From positions 94,898,624 through 94,962,623 of the forward strand of contig OY757911.1 of NCBI GenBank assembly GCA_963585895.1: 64,000 nucleotides of DNA. Reading direction: 5' to 3'. Source of the stretch: Sepioteuthis lessoniana. Taxonomy: Eukaryota; Mollusca; Cephalopoda; Myopsida; Loliginidae. The notes beneath the pieces were generated by a model. It ran no database searches. It worked only from the letters and a program-made list of their open reading frames with translations, and had not been told where the DNA came from. Within the stretch, counting starts at the first letter, position 1; each line of letters opens with the position of its first letter. The position numbers and the translations under genes were made by a program. This document shows, piece by piece, positions 10,734-22,394 of this stretch.

Positions 10734-12943
10734 TGAATTGCGAGGCATACTCCTCTTTTGAGGGTGTGTCCACCGATCACCGAATAGTCACGGCGAAAAT
10801 ACGGTTAAGCCTACGAAAAAACGCCAAACGAACAGCGACCACCAAACACTATGACTGGGCCCTATTGAACAACAGAGATATAAGAGATAAATACGTAATA
10901 GAATTAAGAAACAGATTCGAAACACTACAAAAAAAGACGGAAAAAAGTACACCAAACGACAAATATGAAAATTTCGTCAATGCACACCTCGAGGTAGCAG
11001 CGAAATACATTCCAACAAAACTCAAAACTAAATATAGAGTCCCTTGGGAAACATTAGCGGTGAGAGAAAAACGTGCACTAGTGAAAACAGCCTCCAAAAA
11101 CTATCGAAAAAAACCAACAAACACAAATGCCTTAAAACTAAAAACGGCACAATATCAATTAGCAGGCGTATATATAAAGGAACAGACAGAATACATTCAA
11201 AATCAGATAGATAAGATTAGAGACTCAGTGGAAGATAGACAATCTAGGATAGCATGGCAAACAATAAACGAAGTGAGTAGAAGAAAGAACACAGCCAAAG
11301 CAAAACTGAAAGCAGCAAACCAACAAGAAAGTGCTGTGGAAACAGCACTTCGAAAACTTACTAGGAAACCCACCAAAAATAACACATGAACCAATCACCA
11401 GAATAATTAGCAAGCAATTAGACATTAAACTAGGACCGTTCACACAAGAACTCGACTCGGTTCTCAGAAAAATTAAAAATAGGAAAGCTGCAGGGCTGGA
11501 CTAAATTCCCCCGGAAGTATGGAAGACCAGACAATTCGACTACATACTGCTCCGACACTGCAACGCAGTATACAAACAAAATCCGATAGATAGATGGATG
11601 AAAGGATGCATACTCTCCTTCCCTAAAAAGGGGGACCTCGGATTAGCCAAAAACTACCGAGGCATAACACTTACATTCATAGCAGCCAAAATCTACAATG
11701 CCCTACTACGAAACCGCATAGAACCCGAAATCGACAACATACTTAGAAAAAACCAAAATGGCTTCCGAAGATTTAGATCCACGACCTCACAAATATTAAC
11801 CATCCGTAGAATACTTGAAGGTGTACGGGCAAAAAACCTACAAGCGACATTAATTTTTGTTGACTTTACCAAGGCTTTCGATTTCATTCACAGAGGAAAG
11901 ATGGAACAAATCCTACTAGCGTACGGCATACCTAAAGAAACCGTAGCGGCAATAACAATTCTCTATAGAAACACTAAAGTAAAAGTACGTTCACCAGATG
12001 GAGACACAGAATACTTCGACATTGTAGCAGGAGTACTACAAGAGGACACGCTGGCTCCGTACCTCTTTATCATTTGTCTAGACTACGTACTTAGAACATC
12101 GATTGACAAAATCAAAGAGAATGGCTTCGAACTGACGAAGAAAAGAAGCAGAAGGTACCCCGCAACAACAATTACCGACGCCGACTACACCGATGACATA
12201 GCGATACTGACAAATACACCTGACCAAGCCGAAACACTACTGCATAGTTTGGAACGAGCAGCAGCAAACATAGGCCTCTATGTTAATGCACAAAAAACGG
12301 AATATATGTGCTATAACCAAACGAGGGACATCTCCACTCTAGAAGGAATCCCTCTTAAACTAGTAGACAATTTCACTTACCTAGGAAGCAGCGTCGAATC
12401 AACCGAAAAGGACATCGAAACGAGGTTAGCGAAAGCATGGACAGCTATCAATAGGTTATCGATTATTTGGAAATAAGACCTAACCGATAAAATGAAACGC
12501 AGTTTCTTCCAGGCAGCGGTCACATCTATACTGCTATATGGCTGCACTACATGGACGCTAACAAAACGGCTGGAGAAGAAGCTAGACGGCAATTACACAA
12601 GAATGCTACGTGCAATCTTAAACAAGTCCTGGCGGCAACACCCCACAAGACACCAACTGTACGGCCACCTACTCCTTATCACGAAAACTATACAAGTTAG
12701 ACGAGCCAGACATGCAGGACACTGCTGGAGAAGCAGGGACGAACTCATAAGTGATGTACTCTTATGGACCCCCACACATGGCCGTGCAAAAGCAGGACGA
12801 CCAGCACGAACATACATTCAGCAGCTATGTGAGGATACGGGATGTTGTCCTGAAGACCTACATAGGGCGATGAACGATAGGGAGGAGTGGCGAGAGAGGG
12901 TCAGGGATATCCGTTCTACCAGCGCGATATGATGATGATGATG
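10734..12943 (+). mobile_element. RTE-like LINE copy 3, 2.2 kb, inserted in copy 2
   Basis: This copy begins inside the C-terminal end of the APE endonuclease (NCEAYSSFEGVSTDHRIV). It then has a long basic linker, the whole reverse transcriptase, and the C-terminal region to GATGATGATG. Motif A is FVDFTKAFDFIH (about 11856-11891), motif B GVLQEDTLAP with Glu for the usual Gly, and motif C has YTDD in place of YADD (about 12187-12198). Open segments are 10718-11389, 11598-12476 and 12492-12932. They are separated by a 5-nt net loss near 11330, a GLD-stop near 11503 and a TAA near 12475. Copy 4 (31474-33701) is its close relative and supplies the comparison. Both endpoints sit in copy 2 sequence, and I see no clear target duplication. 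Confidence 0.88.
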
Positions 12944-13240
12944 ACAAAGCAGCAGATATACGGCCACGTACCACCCATCACGGAAACTACTGAATTTAGA
13001 CGAACCAGTCATACTGGACACTGCTGAACAAGTAGGGACGAACTCATTAGCGACATTCTCCTGTACACCCCTTCACATGGACAAGGAAAGGCAGGACCAC
13101 CAGGTAGACCTTATGTACAAAAGCTCTGTGCCGATGCAGGATGTACCTTTAAAGACCAACCAGAAACAAAGAACGATAGAGACGGATGGCGTGAGAGAGT
13201 CAGGGAGATCCATGCTGGCAGTGCGATATGATGATGATGA
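12944..13240 (+). mobile_element. RTE-like LINE copy 2, right part
   Basis: Reading resumes with QIYGHVPPITETTEFRRTSHTGHC (from about 12954), then SRDELISDILLYTPSHG, and ends GWRERVREIHAGSAI followed by the (GATGAT)n tail at 13229-13240. One TGA lies near 13024. Compared with intact relatives, roughly 45 bp of copy 2 (encoding about RMLRAILNKSWRQHP) is missing at the junction with copy 3. The insertion was therefore accompanied by a small target deletion, or the bases were lost later. Confidence 0.85.
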
Positions 13241-13713
13241 TTTCAAACAATTCAGTTTAGCATGAGTACACAGTTTAATTGTCAAAAACATTTCTATTTC
13301 AAATTATTCAGTTTAGTCAAAGAGTTCTCATGAAAACAATTCAGTTTAGTATATATATAGTTCTTACCACAAAATGCCAAAATTGTTCTATTTCAAACAA
13401 TTCAATTTACCCTAAGCGCACACTTTTAATATCGCAATAGTTCTATTTCTAGTAGTTCAGTTTAGCAAAAAAAATGCATTTTATTTCTATTTGAGCCATT
13501 GATAGGAGCCTATTAGGTGCTACCACTCCAGGCCAGAGTAAACCTGGCAGTGATGGCAATGAAGGGCTATTCTGCATTCCTCAAAGCTCCAGCATTACTG
13601 GAACCTCACCATCGTATTTTTTAGTTTCATATCCAGGACACTCGTTTGGGAGGAATCTTACCCTTTTTCAGAGATGCAGTCCGTGTATTTTATAGCCACA
13701 GCTAACTTGGGCA

Positions 13714-13715
<2 letters not shown>
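13241..13715 (-). mobile_element. SINE C with tandem 3' units
   Basis: On the minus strand the head (about 13510-13715) carries GGACTGCATCTCTG, GAGTGTCCTGGATATGA, CTTCATTGCCATCACTG and TGGAGTGGTAGCACC. Downstream (13241-13500) come about five degenerate copies of a unit built on TGCTAAACTGAATTGTTTGA and AAATAGAA.TGTTT. The tail ends exactly at the (GAT)n of RTE-like copy 2. The sequence left of 13241 shows no target duplication. Confidence 0.65.
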
Positions 13716-13746
<31 letters not shown>

Positions 13747-13785
13747 CTTCTTTGCATCTCTCTCTCAGCAGATGTGTGTGTGTGT
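13716..13785. repeat. (TA)n(TG)n microsatellites
   Basis: Short TA run, TG run to about 13746, and a second TG run near 13773-13788. Confidence 0.85.
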
Positions 13786-13950
13786 GTGCCTATGTTTATT
13801 TTCTGTAAAGTATCTAAAAATATCAGATAGATGTATATGTGTGTGTTTCAGTTTATCATTATCCCAGTAATCTAACGGGATCAGAGAGGGTCTTTAAACG
13901 GGTAGGCTCAATAGAATATGAAGTAAAGAACAGTAAAAGTGCGAATATTT

Positions 13951-14028
13951 GTTTTATAACCTAATATATGACGTCCTTAATATATTTGAGGCTCTTAATT
14001 TCTCATACACAGACAGAGACACACATAC

Positions 14029-14078
<50 letters not shown>

Positions 14079-14140
14079 TTTTATAACCTAATATATGACT
14101 TCTTTAATATATTGAGGCTCTTGTTTTCTGACACACACAC
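13951..14140. repeat. Imperfect tandem duplication of about 127 bp with (TA)n inside
   Basis: TTTTATAACCTAATATATGA at 13952 recurs at 14079, and the following TTTAATATATTGAGGCTCTT block is also repeated. A (TA)n array occupies 14033-14076 in the first unit. CA-rich sequence follows each unit. Confidence 0.75.
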
Positions 14141-14227
14141 ACTCACATATATATGGATTTATGTATGTTTGCATGCGCGTGTGTCTGTGTGCGCGCGCGT
14201 GTGTTTATTTGTTTCACGCCCTTAATA

Positions 14228-14478
14228 TCATAGGTTTGGTTTGGTTTCTTTGTTTAATGGCATATTAACCTTTAGTAGGTTATTTAATGCTAAAGCCATT
14301 CTCCTAGAAGAACAGTAGTTGTACTATTTAACCCATAGCTGGGAGGATAAGGGTGTTCATACCTTTCCCAAGGGCATTTGCCCGAAAGTGAACATAATAG
14401 CGCGACTGGAGTACGAACTCGCTTACTACGATTCCACAGTCCATCGCTTTTACCATTACACCACGAGGACACCCACTT
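14228..14478 (-). mobile_element. SINE A2, nearly complete tRNA-headed copy
   Basis: On the minus strand the head reads CCTCGTGGTGTAATGGTAAA (A box, about 14453-14472), with GCGAGTTCGTACTCC (B box, about 14409-14423). The body includes TTCGGGCAAATGCCC and CCAGCTATGGGTTAAATAGT. The tail reads GGTTAATATGCCATTAAAC followed by AAAGAAACCAAACC. Other A2-tail copies lie at 9076, 28596, 38690 and 56190. Confidence 0.75.
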
Positions 14479-14499
14479 AATATCATAGATCAATGATTG

Positions 14500-14840
14500 G
14501 TTTGTTAATTAGTTAAACGGTGCGTACAGAGCTTTTGGGTTATTTAATGCCAAGATTGAATTCATTTTTATATGTTTGATCGTAATCATAGCTATATTTT
14601 CAATGATCCGAATTATTTATTCTTAGTTACACCGTTTTATTAACCTATGTTCATTTGTTTTGTTGTTTTGAGCATTCCTATAGAATAATAAAACTTTACA
14701 AACAAATCAACTTGACCCGTAGATCGGACCCAAACAAATAATGCTATTCAAGGTCATTGTGGACAATAAACAGATGAGGTTAAAGGGGTACTCAAATCTC
14801 CCTAAATCTCCTGAATTCGAGACTCAAAACCGTATACAAT
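14500..14840. other. AT-rich sequence with a SINE A2-like trace
   Basis: TTGGTTTGTTAATTAGTTAAACGG and GGTTATTTAATGCCAAG near 14497-14560 resemble an A2 tail on the minus strand. The rest is not recognised. Confidence 0.35.
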
Positions 14841-14841
14841 T

Positions 14842-14844
<3 letters not shown>

Positions 14845-14916
<72 letters not shown>
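14845..14916. repeat. (TA)n microsatellite
   Basis: Uninterrupted TA run of about 35 units, one of the longest here. Confidence 0.95.
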
Positions 14917-14919
<3 letters not shown>

Positions 14920-14989
14920 GAGGGCAGAATACCTTGGAGCAACCAGGCCATATTTGGTTAAGAGGCTTCGCAGTAGCCATGACTGGTTA

Positions 14990-15180
14990 ATTTGGCATCG
15001 CTTATTTGTGGCTGGGACCGGTGGCTCAGTGCTAGAGTTTCAGCTTTGCATGCTGTGGTTGTTTGTTCGATCTTATGCTGGAGATCACGGCACACCTGCT
15101 GATGAGACCAAATAAGATCAAAAGAGTTGTACAGTGCTCCGTATTACGCATGTGAATATTTGTTGAATTTTCCAGTAATG
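14990..15180 (+). mobile_element. SINE F: tRNA-headed candidate
   Basis: GACCGGTGGCTCAGTGCTAG (about 15017-15036) looks like an A box region, and TTGTTCGATCTTATG (about 15061-15075) like a B box, at normal tRNA spacing. Sequence after the head (GATGAGACCAAATAAGATC) is not shared with other families in this window, so this rests on one copy. Confidence 0.4.
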
Positions 15181-15241
15181 TTTATTACATTATCATATAC
15201 CTATATTTTCCTCTGGGCACGTACAACTATTCAGTTTTTCT

Positions 15242-15264
15242 TTATATATATATATATATATATA
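15242..15264. repeat. (TA)n microsatellite
   Basis: Short TA run. Confidence 0.85.
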
Positions 15265-15269
15265 CAGAA

Positions 15270-17575
15270 ATGTAATCCTTAAATTGTCGGCATTTTACAT
15301 TATCAATTTTGCGCATGCGCTATATATTTTTTTTTTTCAATTTTTGTTAAATGTGCTTCAAACTAAACTCATTAGGGCACTGTCTGTGGTGTTGATTATT
15401 ATCTATACTTCTGTCACAGATGTGACCCGGTACTTTTCCAAAGAACTGATTTTTTTCCCAATTCTTCTCCATCTCCCAGCCATTTTCAATTTTGTCTAAA
15501 GGATTCTGAATTCAAGTGAAGATTAGAGTATTCAAATGTTACGCATACTCATTTTATTATAAGCACAGCCTAAACAAAAATTATATTATTTTCAAAACAT
15601 GTACTTGAATAGTAGATAAATGCCTCCTAGATTTGGGCATTAAATTTTTTTCACAATTGGCAACACAACTAATACATTAATAACCTGATTAATGATTTTA
15701 CCTTAACCTGAGAGAAACTGTCACAAACGAATTTTGAATTTTAAAATTCATCAACGCTTTTCTAAACAAATAAGAATTTTAAAAGAATACTTTCACTAGA
15801 ATTCGTTGTTTAGAATAATTCTTTTTACCGTGGGCGACTAGACATTTTGAATTTAGGAAAAAGCAAATTAAAACACAACAAAACAAAACAAAATAATGCA
15901 GACTATCACAACAATGCTACGATGTAATTATTGATCTATACCTATAAGGCAAAATGATAAATAAATAAAACTGTTTAGTACAGTTTTCTGTCTAAAGATT
16001 CATCTAAAGAACGACTGAATTGTCTACTAACACTAACAAGATGGGTGATTAGAATGCAGTGCCTCCCTTCATTTCTTCTTCCATTTCTCTAATTAAACCT
16101 CTCCATCTCATATTTCCCTCTTTCTCACTAAAATTAATTCGACTCTCAGTTCAAATGTCAGATTAAACTCGATACACTTGGTTCCATCTAGCTTTGAGGT
16201 CACAGTCAAAACCAAATTATCTCCAACCACCTTCACTCATACCTCCTTATTCTTATTTTCTCTATCTCTTGTCTTTTGATCATTTCCCCAACTTTTATAC
16301 TTTTTACATTCTCCCCTTGTTTATCTATTTTCTCAATCGCAAAATTGCTGAAAAAACGTTAAAAATGTTTAGTCTAGCGATGTTCTGTTAATAAAGAACG
16401 AAATATTGGCATTAAACTCGTTGTAAGTGTTTGATTTATCCACTTTTCTACTTATTTCTATCATTCCTCCATAAGAAAATATACAAAATGACTGTTTGAC
16501 TGATGTCCAAGAAGAAGAGATACTTATTGACACTCTATTTCAAAGGCTTATTTTATGTCTTGTTGGAAAACTCTCGTTGAGTAGATTGTCTAATATATGT
16601 TATTCTACGAAATAATCTGCTTCAAGTGGACTTGGGTCGAAAACAGAGGATTAGAAAACCGAATTTTAACTTGAAACTCCTGGATTATTCCAAAGTGGGT
16701 ATGAAACTTTCCTGAACACTTTCATGAGACGAATCGATAGAAATTCGACGGACTATCTAACTAACACTCATACGAGTTGTGTAAAAGAAATCCAAATCGT
16801 TCTTCAAGTAAACTATGTATCTGATTCTGCATCCAATCTAAAATAGATAACCGGTGCTACGAGAAACCGGCATAAATTAAGATTAATTTCATATTGGTAG
16901 AGTTTAAGTTTACAAATTTTCGACTTCAAAAGCAGATTGTAATGGTAACAGAAGGTAATGTAACAGTACCTTTCTGACAGTCTCAAAATGAAACAAGATT
17001 AAAGGACGGAAATACCGATCAATGAATCAAATATGCGTTCGAAGTCAGATAGAGTTTATGTTCTCCCATTAATCAATATTATAATTTTCACAAAAGGCCT
17101 CATCACCATTAACAGATCTACCCCGACCTACATCATTAATTGCTTCCAAATGACATGGCTTGAAAGGATATTTGACGTAAACCGGACATAGTTTATCAAA
17201 TATACATTCAAATGAATAAAGATATCCGTACAACTATTGTAAATAACCCAGAAAAGAATATATTTATTGCTAAACCTAAAATAAAAACAGTTTTTTCAAA
17301 GAATAATCAACACAATAAAATTATGTATATAAACATTTTATAAGTAGATTTGTTTAGCATTTTTCGATGTAAATATTATATATAAATATTATATATAAAT
17401 ATACAAGTTGGAATATATTTTTATTATGTTTTAAATTCGTCTTCAGGGATGGCTTTGACATTATATAATACAGGAAGGGTTATATGTTATTAAATAAAGA
17501 AACTGAAAGTATAAAAAATATCAAAACACAACAAAATAAAGGAAATAAAAATGAAATAAGTTATAAAATTGGTTT
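15270..17575. other. 2.3 kb AT-rich stretch with no recognised feature
   Basis: The longest stretch without any family I can name. Short open frames (for example 15284-15499 and 16194-16391) are hydrophobic low-complexity translations with no motif. There are no microsatellites of note and no promoter boxes. A regulatory function cannot be excluded from sequence alone. Confidence 0.35.
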
Positions 17576-17576
17576 G

Positions 17577-17621
<45 letters not shown>
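17577..17621. repeat. (TA)n microsatellite
   Basis: Uninterrupted TA run of about 22 units. Confidence 0.95.
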
Positions 17622-17624
<3 letters not shown>

Positions 17625-17654
17625 ATTATTGACCATTAGCGGATATTACTTAAT

Positions 17655-17758
17655 ATGGTTTAATGTCATATCTAGGACACTCGTTATCGGTGATGTACCT
17701 CACTGCATAAATGCAGTAGCTGTATTCTACAGTCCCAGCCAAATAGGCTGAAATTAGA
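17655..17758 (-). mobile_element. SINE C, head fragment only
   Basis: On the minus strand: TTGGCTGGGACTGTAGAATA, CTACTGCATTTATGCAGTG and GAGTGTCCTAGATATGACA, matching the first 100 bp of the longer SINE C copies. Confidence 0.6.
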
Positions 17759-17759
17759 A

Positions 17760-18973
17760 AGAAAAATTGGAATGAAGTAATCTACGATAGAAATGTTAAA
17801 AGACCACAAAAAAAAGTTATTTCGCATCTTATTAATTACAAGTGCGTATAAAATTTCTGTCAGTTTATATGTTGAGTCATCAACAACAACCATAACAACA
17901 AAGAAGACAATAACACAAAAATATTTCAAATAGTGATTCTCGTCATATAGACTTTTGTAAAGAAACATCAAAGATTTATTCATTTTACGTAGAACTGTTT
18001 AATTCCTTAAAGCTAGACCTATAAGTGCATGTTTAATATCCTCTAGCGTTTCTCTTAAGAAATTTGGGAACATCATTTTGTCCCGATCATTTAAATAATA
18101 TGACTTTTACCGAGTAGAAATGATTCCAAAGATACATCGTTTTTCATTATACTGTTTTTACTATAACTAATCACAAGGTTAAGAATCAATCATTTTATTT
18201 TTATTGATAGATACTTAATATATCTTTTACATATTAATTTTTCACTTATCAAAATTACTTAACGTTAGATACATGAAATACATATTAATTCCCTGTTTAA
18301 TACGATTGGCTTAATTTTCGATTGCAAAATTTTCGTAATAAACTTGAATTCTCATACTATTTTGAATAACAAAAATTAAGCTTTGCAATTTAATTATTTT
18401 TCCTTATATATTTTCTAATATTGATAAAACAAAATAGTCTCTAAAAAAGTAGAGTATAAACTTTATCTATAATTTTTTTTAAATGTCACTTACTTAGAAT
18501 TACTTATTCTGGGATTGTTTTTATAATCATTTAATGTTCTGCAGTATATAAATTAGGGATACGTTATTTTTTTTTAGAAATAAAAAATATAAGAGATATA
18601 ATATCTTCAACTTTTATTTATTTTTCTTGTTTAATAATATATATATTAAAAAAAAAATTATTAAAAAAAATGAATAATTTCTTTTTCAAATTCCATCCTC
18701 GCCGGAAGTAATGATAACGTCTAATTATAATTTTAAATATTTCATCAGAAGATAGTTTTTACAAAGCTTATAAATTTAACTCAGAAGAATTTGTAAGAAC
18801 CTGAAATAAATGTATAATGATACCAAGACAGTGATTTTTTGAATGTAAAATATTGTTTACCTCTACACGTCGAGGGGTTTATGTATTTTTAATCCCAAAT
18901 TACTTATATATCAATAGCTGTTTGTATTGAGCACTCATATTGGATACTCCTCTACCTTGGATCTCCTCCGTGG

Positions 18974-18975
<2 letters not shown>
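17760..18975. other. Very AT-rich stretch, nothing recognised
   Basis: Poly-A, poly-T and ATA-rich runs dominate. No ORF, promoter box or repeat family is recognisable. Confidence 0.35.
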
Positions 18976-18977
<2 letters not shown>

Positions 18978-19010
<33 letters not shown>

Positions 19011-19065
19011 CTGTTTATAAATATGTGTGTGTGCGTGTGTGTGCGTATATACGTGTGTGTAATAT
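18978..19065. repeat. (TA)n then interrupted (TG)n microsatellites
   Basis: TA run to 19009, then TG repeats broken by CG steps to about 19062. Confidence 0.85.
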
Positions 19066-19419
19066 GTAAGCGAATAGTTTTTTTGCTAATTATATTTTTT
19101 ATCAATTGCTAGAGCCTATTTGTTTTCATACAGTTTAATGGTTTTAAGTAGCCCAATAATTCATTATTAGTTTTATTTAATATTCGTCTTTTGTTTGCTC
19201 ACAATTAGATGGTTTTAATTATTGCTTTTTAATGTCAAAGTTTTCTTTAATATTAACCATTTGTTTGCACACAGATGGTTTCAAGTATCCTTATTTAGCA
19301 GAAGTAATTCTATCAAATATTCCTATAGAATATATACGATTTACCCACTGCCGTTTTCTTTTTCAAATAACTAATATGATAATCCTTTGTAAATTACTAA
19401 TCAGTTCTATTTTACCCAA

Positions 19420-19600
19420 AGTTGGGATCCTAACAGGTACTTCTTATTCGGGTCTGTGTGGACCTGGCACAAATAAGGAAGGACGTATTACTACAGATCA
19501 TCCAGAGCTCAAGGGCAGGAATCACACCATTAGATGCAGTTTAATGTAAAATCCAGAACACAAGTTTGCAGAAGTGCAATTACAGTATTCTTCAGGCCAT
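19420..19600 (-). mobile_element. SINE C, diverged minus-strand head
   Basis: The minus strand reads GAATACTGTAATTGCACTTC, then a GTGTTCTGGATTTTACATTA block and a CCTGCCCTTGAGCTCTGG block. These align with the SINE C head at lower identity than other copies. Confidence 0.4.
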
Positions 19601-19639
19601 GCCGACAGAGTGAACAATATTAGTATTAGTTAGGATTAT

Positions 19640-20312
19640 TTATGTCCATTATCCAGTAGGCTGAATGCACCGACTGCATCTCTGCAGAGGGGTAAAAGCC
19701 CCCGTAACGAGTGTCCTAGATATGACAGTAAAAATTCTGATGGTGCGGTTCCAGTGATGCTGGGGCTTTGGGGAATGTGGAGTACCCCTTCATTGCCATT
19801 GCTCCTATGTCCACTCTGGCGCGCAATGGTAGCACCTGATATGGCCTATCTACGGGTTAAATAGAACTAAACTGCATACTTATGCTAAACTAAATTGTTT
19901 GAATTAGAACTGTTTGACTAAACTTGAAATAGAAATGTTTTTGCCAATGAAAATGTGTACATACATTTAAACTGCTTTCTTATTCTAAACTGCATTGCTT
20001 GAAATGGAACTGTTTGACTTTGAGACTCTCTTTACGTTAAACTGAATTGTTTAATATAGATCTGTTTTGACATTTAACTGTGTGTAAACAAAATCTATAC
20101 TCATACTAAACTAAATTAGCTAAATTAGAACAGTTTGAAAAAACGGAATAGCTTGAAATAGAAATGTTTTTAACAACCAAACTGTGTACCCATGCTAAAC
20201 TAAATTGTTCGAAATAGAACTGATTATTTGTAAAAAATGGATTTGGTATTGAATAACCTACAATGCCTACAAAGGTTGATATGCCATAAAACCCAAACAA
20301 CCAACCAACTGC
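19640..20312 (+). mobile_element. SINE C, longest copy with internal minisatellite
   Basis: The head (19650-19850) carries CCGACTGCATCTCTGCAGAG, CGAGTGTCCTAGATATGACA, CTTCATTGCCATTGCTCC and AATGGTAGCACCTGATA. From 19860 to 20230 there are about five degenerate units containing TATGCTAAACTAAATTGTTT and AAATAGAACTGTTTGA. The element closes with ATTTGGTATTGAATAACC and GGTTGATATGCCATAAAAC, then an AACAACCAACC run resembling the SINE A2 tail. Internal tandem repeats are unusual for a SINE. A non-autonomous Helitron-like or other structure is an alternative. Confidence 0.65.
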
Positions 20313-20339
20313 TTGATATCCATATAACGACATATATCA

Positions 20340-21125
20340 TTTGTATTTAGAATAATTACTTAAAGCTATAATTGTTTATATACGATTGTTATTTTTTTTT
20401 AATTTACCATATAATTATTTGAAATACTGAAAACTATATTTTTTTTTATTACAGAGGGACTCTTGAAATCATATAATTCTATATACATTGCTTTTAAAAA
20501 ATTACTCAAAAATGATAGTTTATAGATTATTATAATCATTAGTTGGATTATAGCATATAATTGCTAGTAAAAAAGAAAATAAAAGCAAAAGACCGTCGTC
20601 TGCATTAAATAGCTCAACAAATTTAGATATACGTTAAAACCAGCCGTTCAAGTATATAAATGCTTTCTCAATATCAATATTTTTCTTCTCTGCTACCGAA
20701 AGCCTTGATAATACACTTTAAGTTGTTTTTTTTCCATATAAACTTTTTCATGGCGATTATTTATACCTTTTTTTGTTATCAAATAACTGAAAACATTTTA
20801 TTTTAAACGCCCTGAATAATAGGATTAAGTTTTTATATTTGTAACTCCATTCACAGATAGAAAATGATTTATAGCCAATGCGTTACCGTTAAGTTTAACT
20901 CTGTATACTTTTGAAATACAATACGTTGGAACTGAGCTTGGATCTTGAAAAAATATCTTCTCGCAACAATTTAAATTTTAGTTGTAGGAAAGACAAGTGT
21001 CCATACCACTTGGAACAATTTTTGTCACACATATTGTCGGATCGAATTTTGAAGACAATGTCGGACTACTTTGAAATTCCCCGTCCGAGTTTGGAATTAA
21101 AAGTCATTATCCTTCTTGCTCTTTT
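20340..21125. other. AT-rich sequence, nothing recognised
   Basis: The 75-codon open frame near 20911-21138 shows no motif I know and I do not call it a gene. Confidence 0.35.
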
Positions 21126-21485
21126 GGACTCCCCGTAGCCTAGTGACTATCGTACAGGACTGCGTCATTGTAATAAGCGAATTCGAAATCAATTCGAGCT
21201 ATTACTTTTACTTAGGAGGTGCCCCGTAGGAAATGGACACGGCGACACGCGTTCAAATCCTCGACGAGACTGATTGCATTTCACATTGCACTAATACCCT
21301 TGGGAAAGGTATGAATCCAATTATTCTCCCTCCAGCTATGGGTAAATAGTAGGGCAGACTTGGTTCTTCAGCCTTGTTGAGGCAACTAGTCTAGGAGAAG
21401 GAACACGCTGAATTCAAACCTGTTAAACTCCGCTTAAAAATTGACCTTGTGTCATATCCTGCCCGAGCGGAAGGGTTGGTAAATA
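21126..21485 (+). mobile_element. SINE A1, with a second tRNA-like head upstream
   Basis: From 21218 the sequence is a plus-strand A1 copy: GCCCCGTAGGAAATGGACAC, the B box GCGTTCAAATCCTCG, GGGAAAGGTATGAATCC and GCCCGAGCGGAAGGG. Immediately upstream, 21126-21205 carries another tRNA-like pair: CCCCGTAGCCTAGTGACTAT and CGAATTCGAAATCAATTCGA. This could be a partial second SINE or a dimeric head. Confidence 0.65.
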
Positions 21486-21611
21486 GGATTATTTTTACTT
21501 TCGGACTATTGCCCGAAAGTAATGTATAAAAACCTCTTATCCCACGGCAACTATGGATGAATAGTACAACTACTCTTTTTCTATATGGATGGTTCTGATA
21601 TTTAATAACCG

Positions 21612-21982
21612 TTTGAATACTGCTTGTGTCAGTACTACTGTATGGATAAACCACATGGACACTGACAAAAGGTATAGAGAAAAAGCTTAGATGGAAACCA
21701 TACCAGAATACTACGAGCTATATTGAACAAATCATGGAAGCAACTTTCAATGAAAAACGACTGTTGTACGGCTACTTACCTCTCATCCAAAAAAGATAAA
21801 ATAGACATGTAGGACACTGCTCGAGAACCGAAAACGAACTAATAAGTAAGTTTCTCCTATGGGCCTCTTCTTATAGACGTGCCTCTGTTGGCTGACCACC
21901 ATCAAGAACTTACCCACAACAGCTTTGTGCTGTCACAGGATGTAGTCTGGAACACCTGCCGCCAGTGATGGTTGATAGGGAT

Positions 21983-22039
<57 letters not shown>

Positions 22040-22080
22040 CATGGAAATCTGTGTTAGCAATGTGACCTGATGATGATGTA
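21612..22080 (+). mobile_element. RTE-like LINE copy 9, 3' end, old
   Basis: Degraded plus-strand 3' end. SVLLYG-like and TTWTLTKG(I/M)EKKL-like sequence lies at 21630-21690, then NKSWK and YGYLPLI-like sequence, GHCSR, ELISKFLLWAS and CSLEHLPPVMVDRDEE. The sequence that normally encodes EEWRERVRD is replaced by an expanded (GA)n at 21984-22037, after which the (GATGATGA) end appears at 22069. Several stops and frameshifts are present. It is clearly older than copies 3, 4 and 7. Confidence 0.75.
21984..22037. repeat. (GA)n microsatellite inside a LINE
   Basis: About 26 GA units located where related copies have GAGAGAGGGTCAGGG coding for RERVRD. Confidence 0.95.
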
Positions 22081-22394
22081 AGGAAAATATATTGATATAT
22101 TCTCTTCCAAGGTCATTAGTACAAACTGAACGCAAATTTTAATAATACACTTGAAGTTTTTCGGTATAAATCTCTTTATAGTTATATCGGTTAACCGATT
22201 CCATTTTCCGTACCAACAAACGTGATATCACACACAGGTTTTTACTACATTAAAAAAAAAAAAACAAGAAAACATTTCATTCATTATTGAAAGTAAAATA
22301 TCATCTTAATAAGCATAATGAAATGATAAACCACTAAAAGATTTCTCAGAATAAAATTAAAAAGGAACCAAAAATAACCTTTTTTGTTCAAGAG

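Noticed and set aside
9027-14480. Functional Asp/Glu-type tRNA genes at about 9030 and 14460 (minus strand)
   Set aside because: Both belong to SINE A copies with conserved downstream bodies, and neither forms a convincing cloverleaf by eye.
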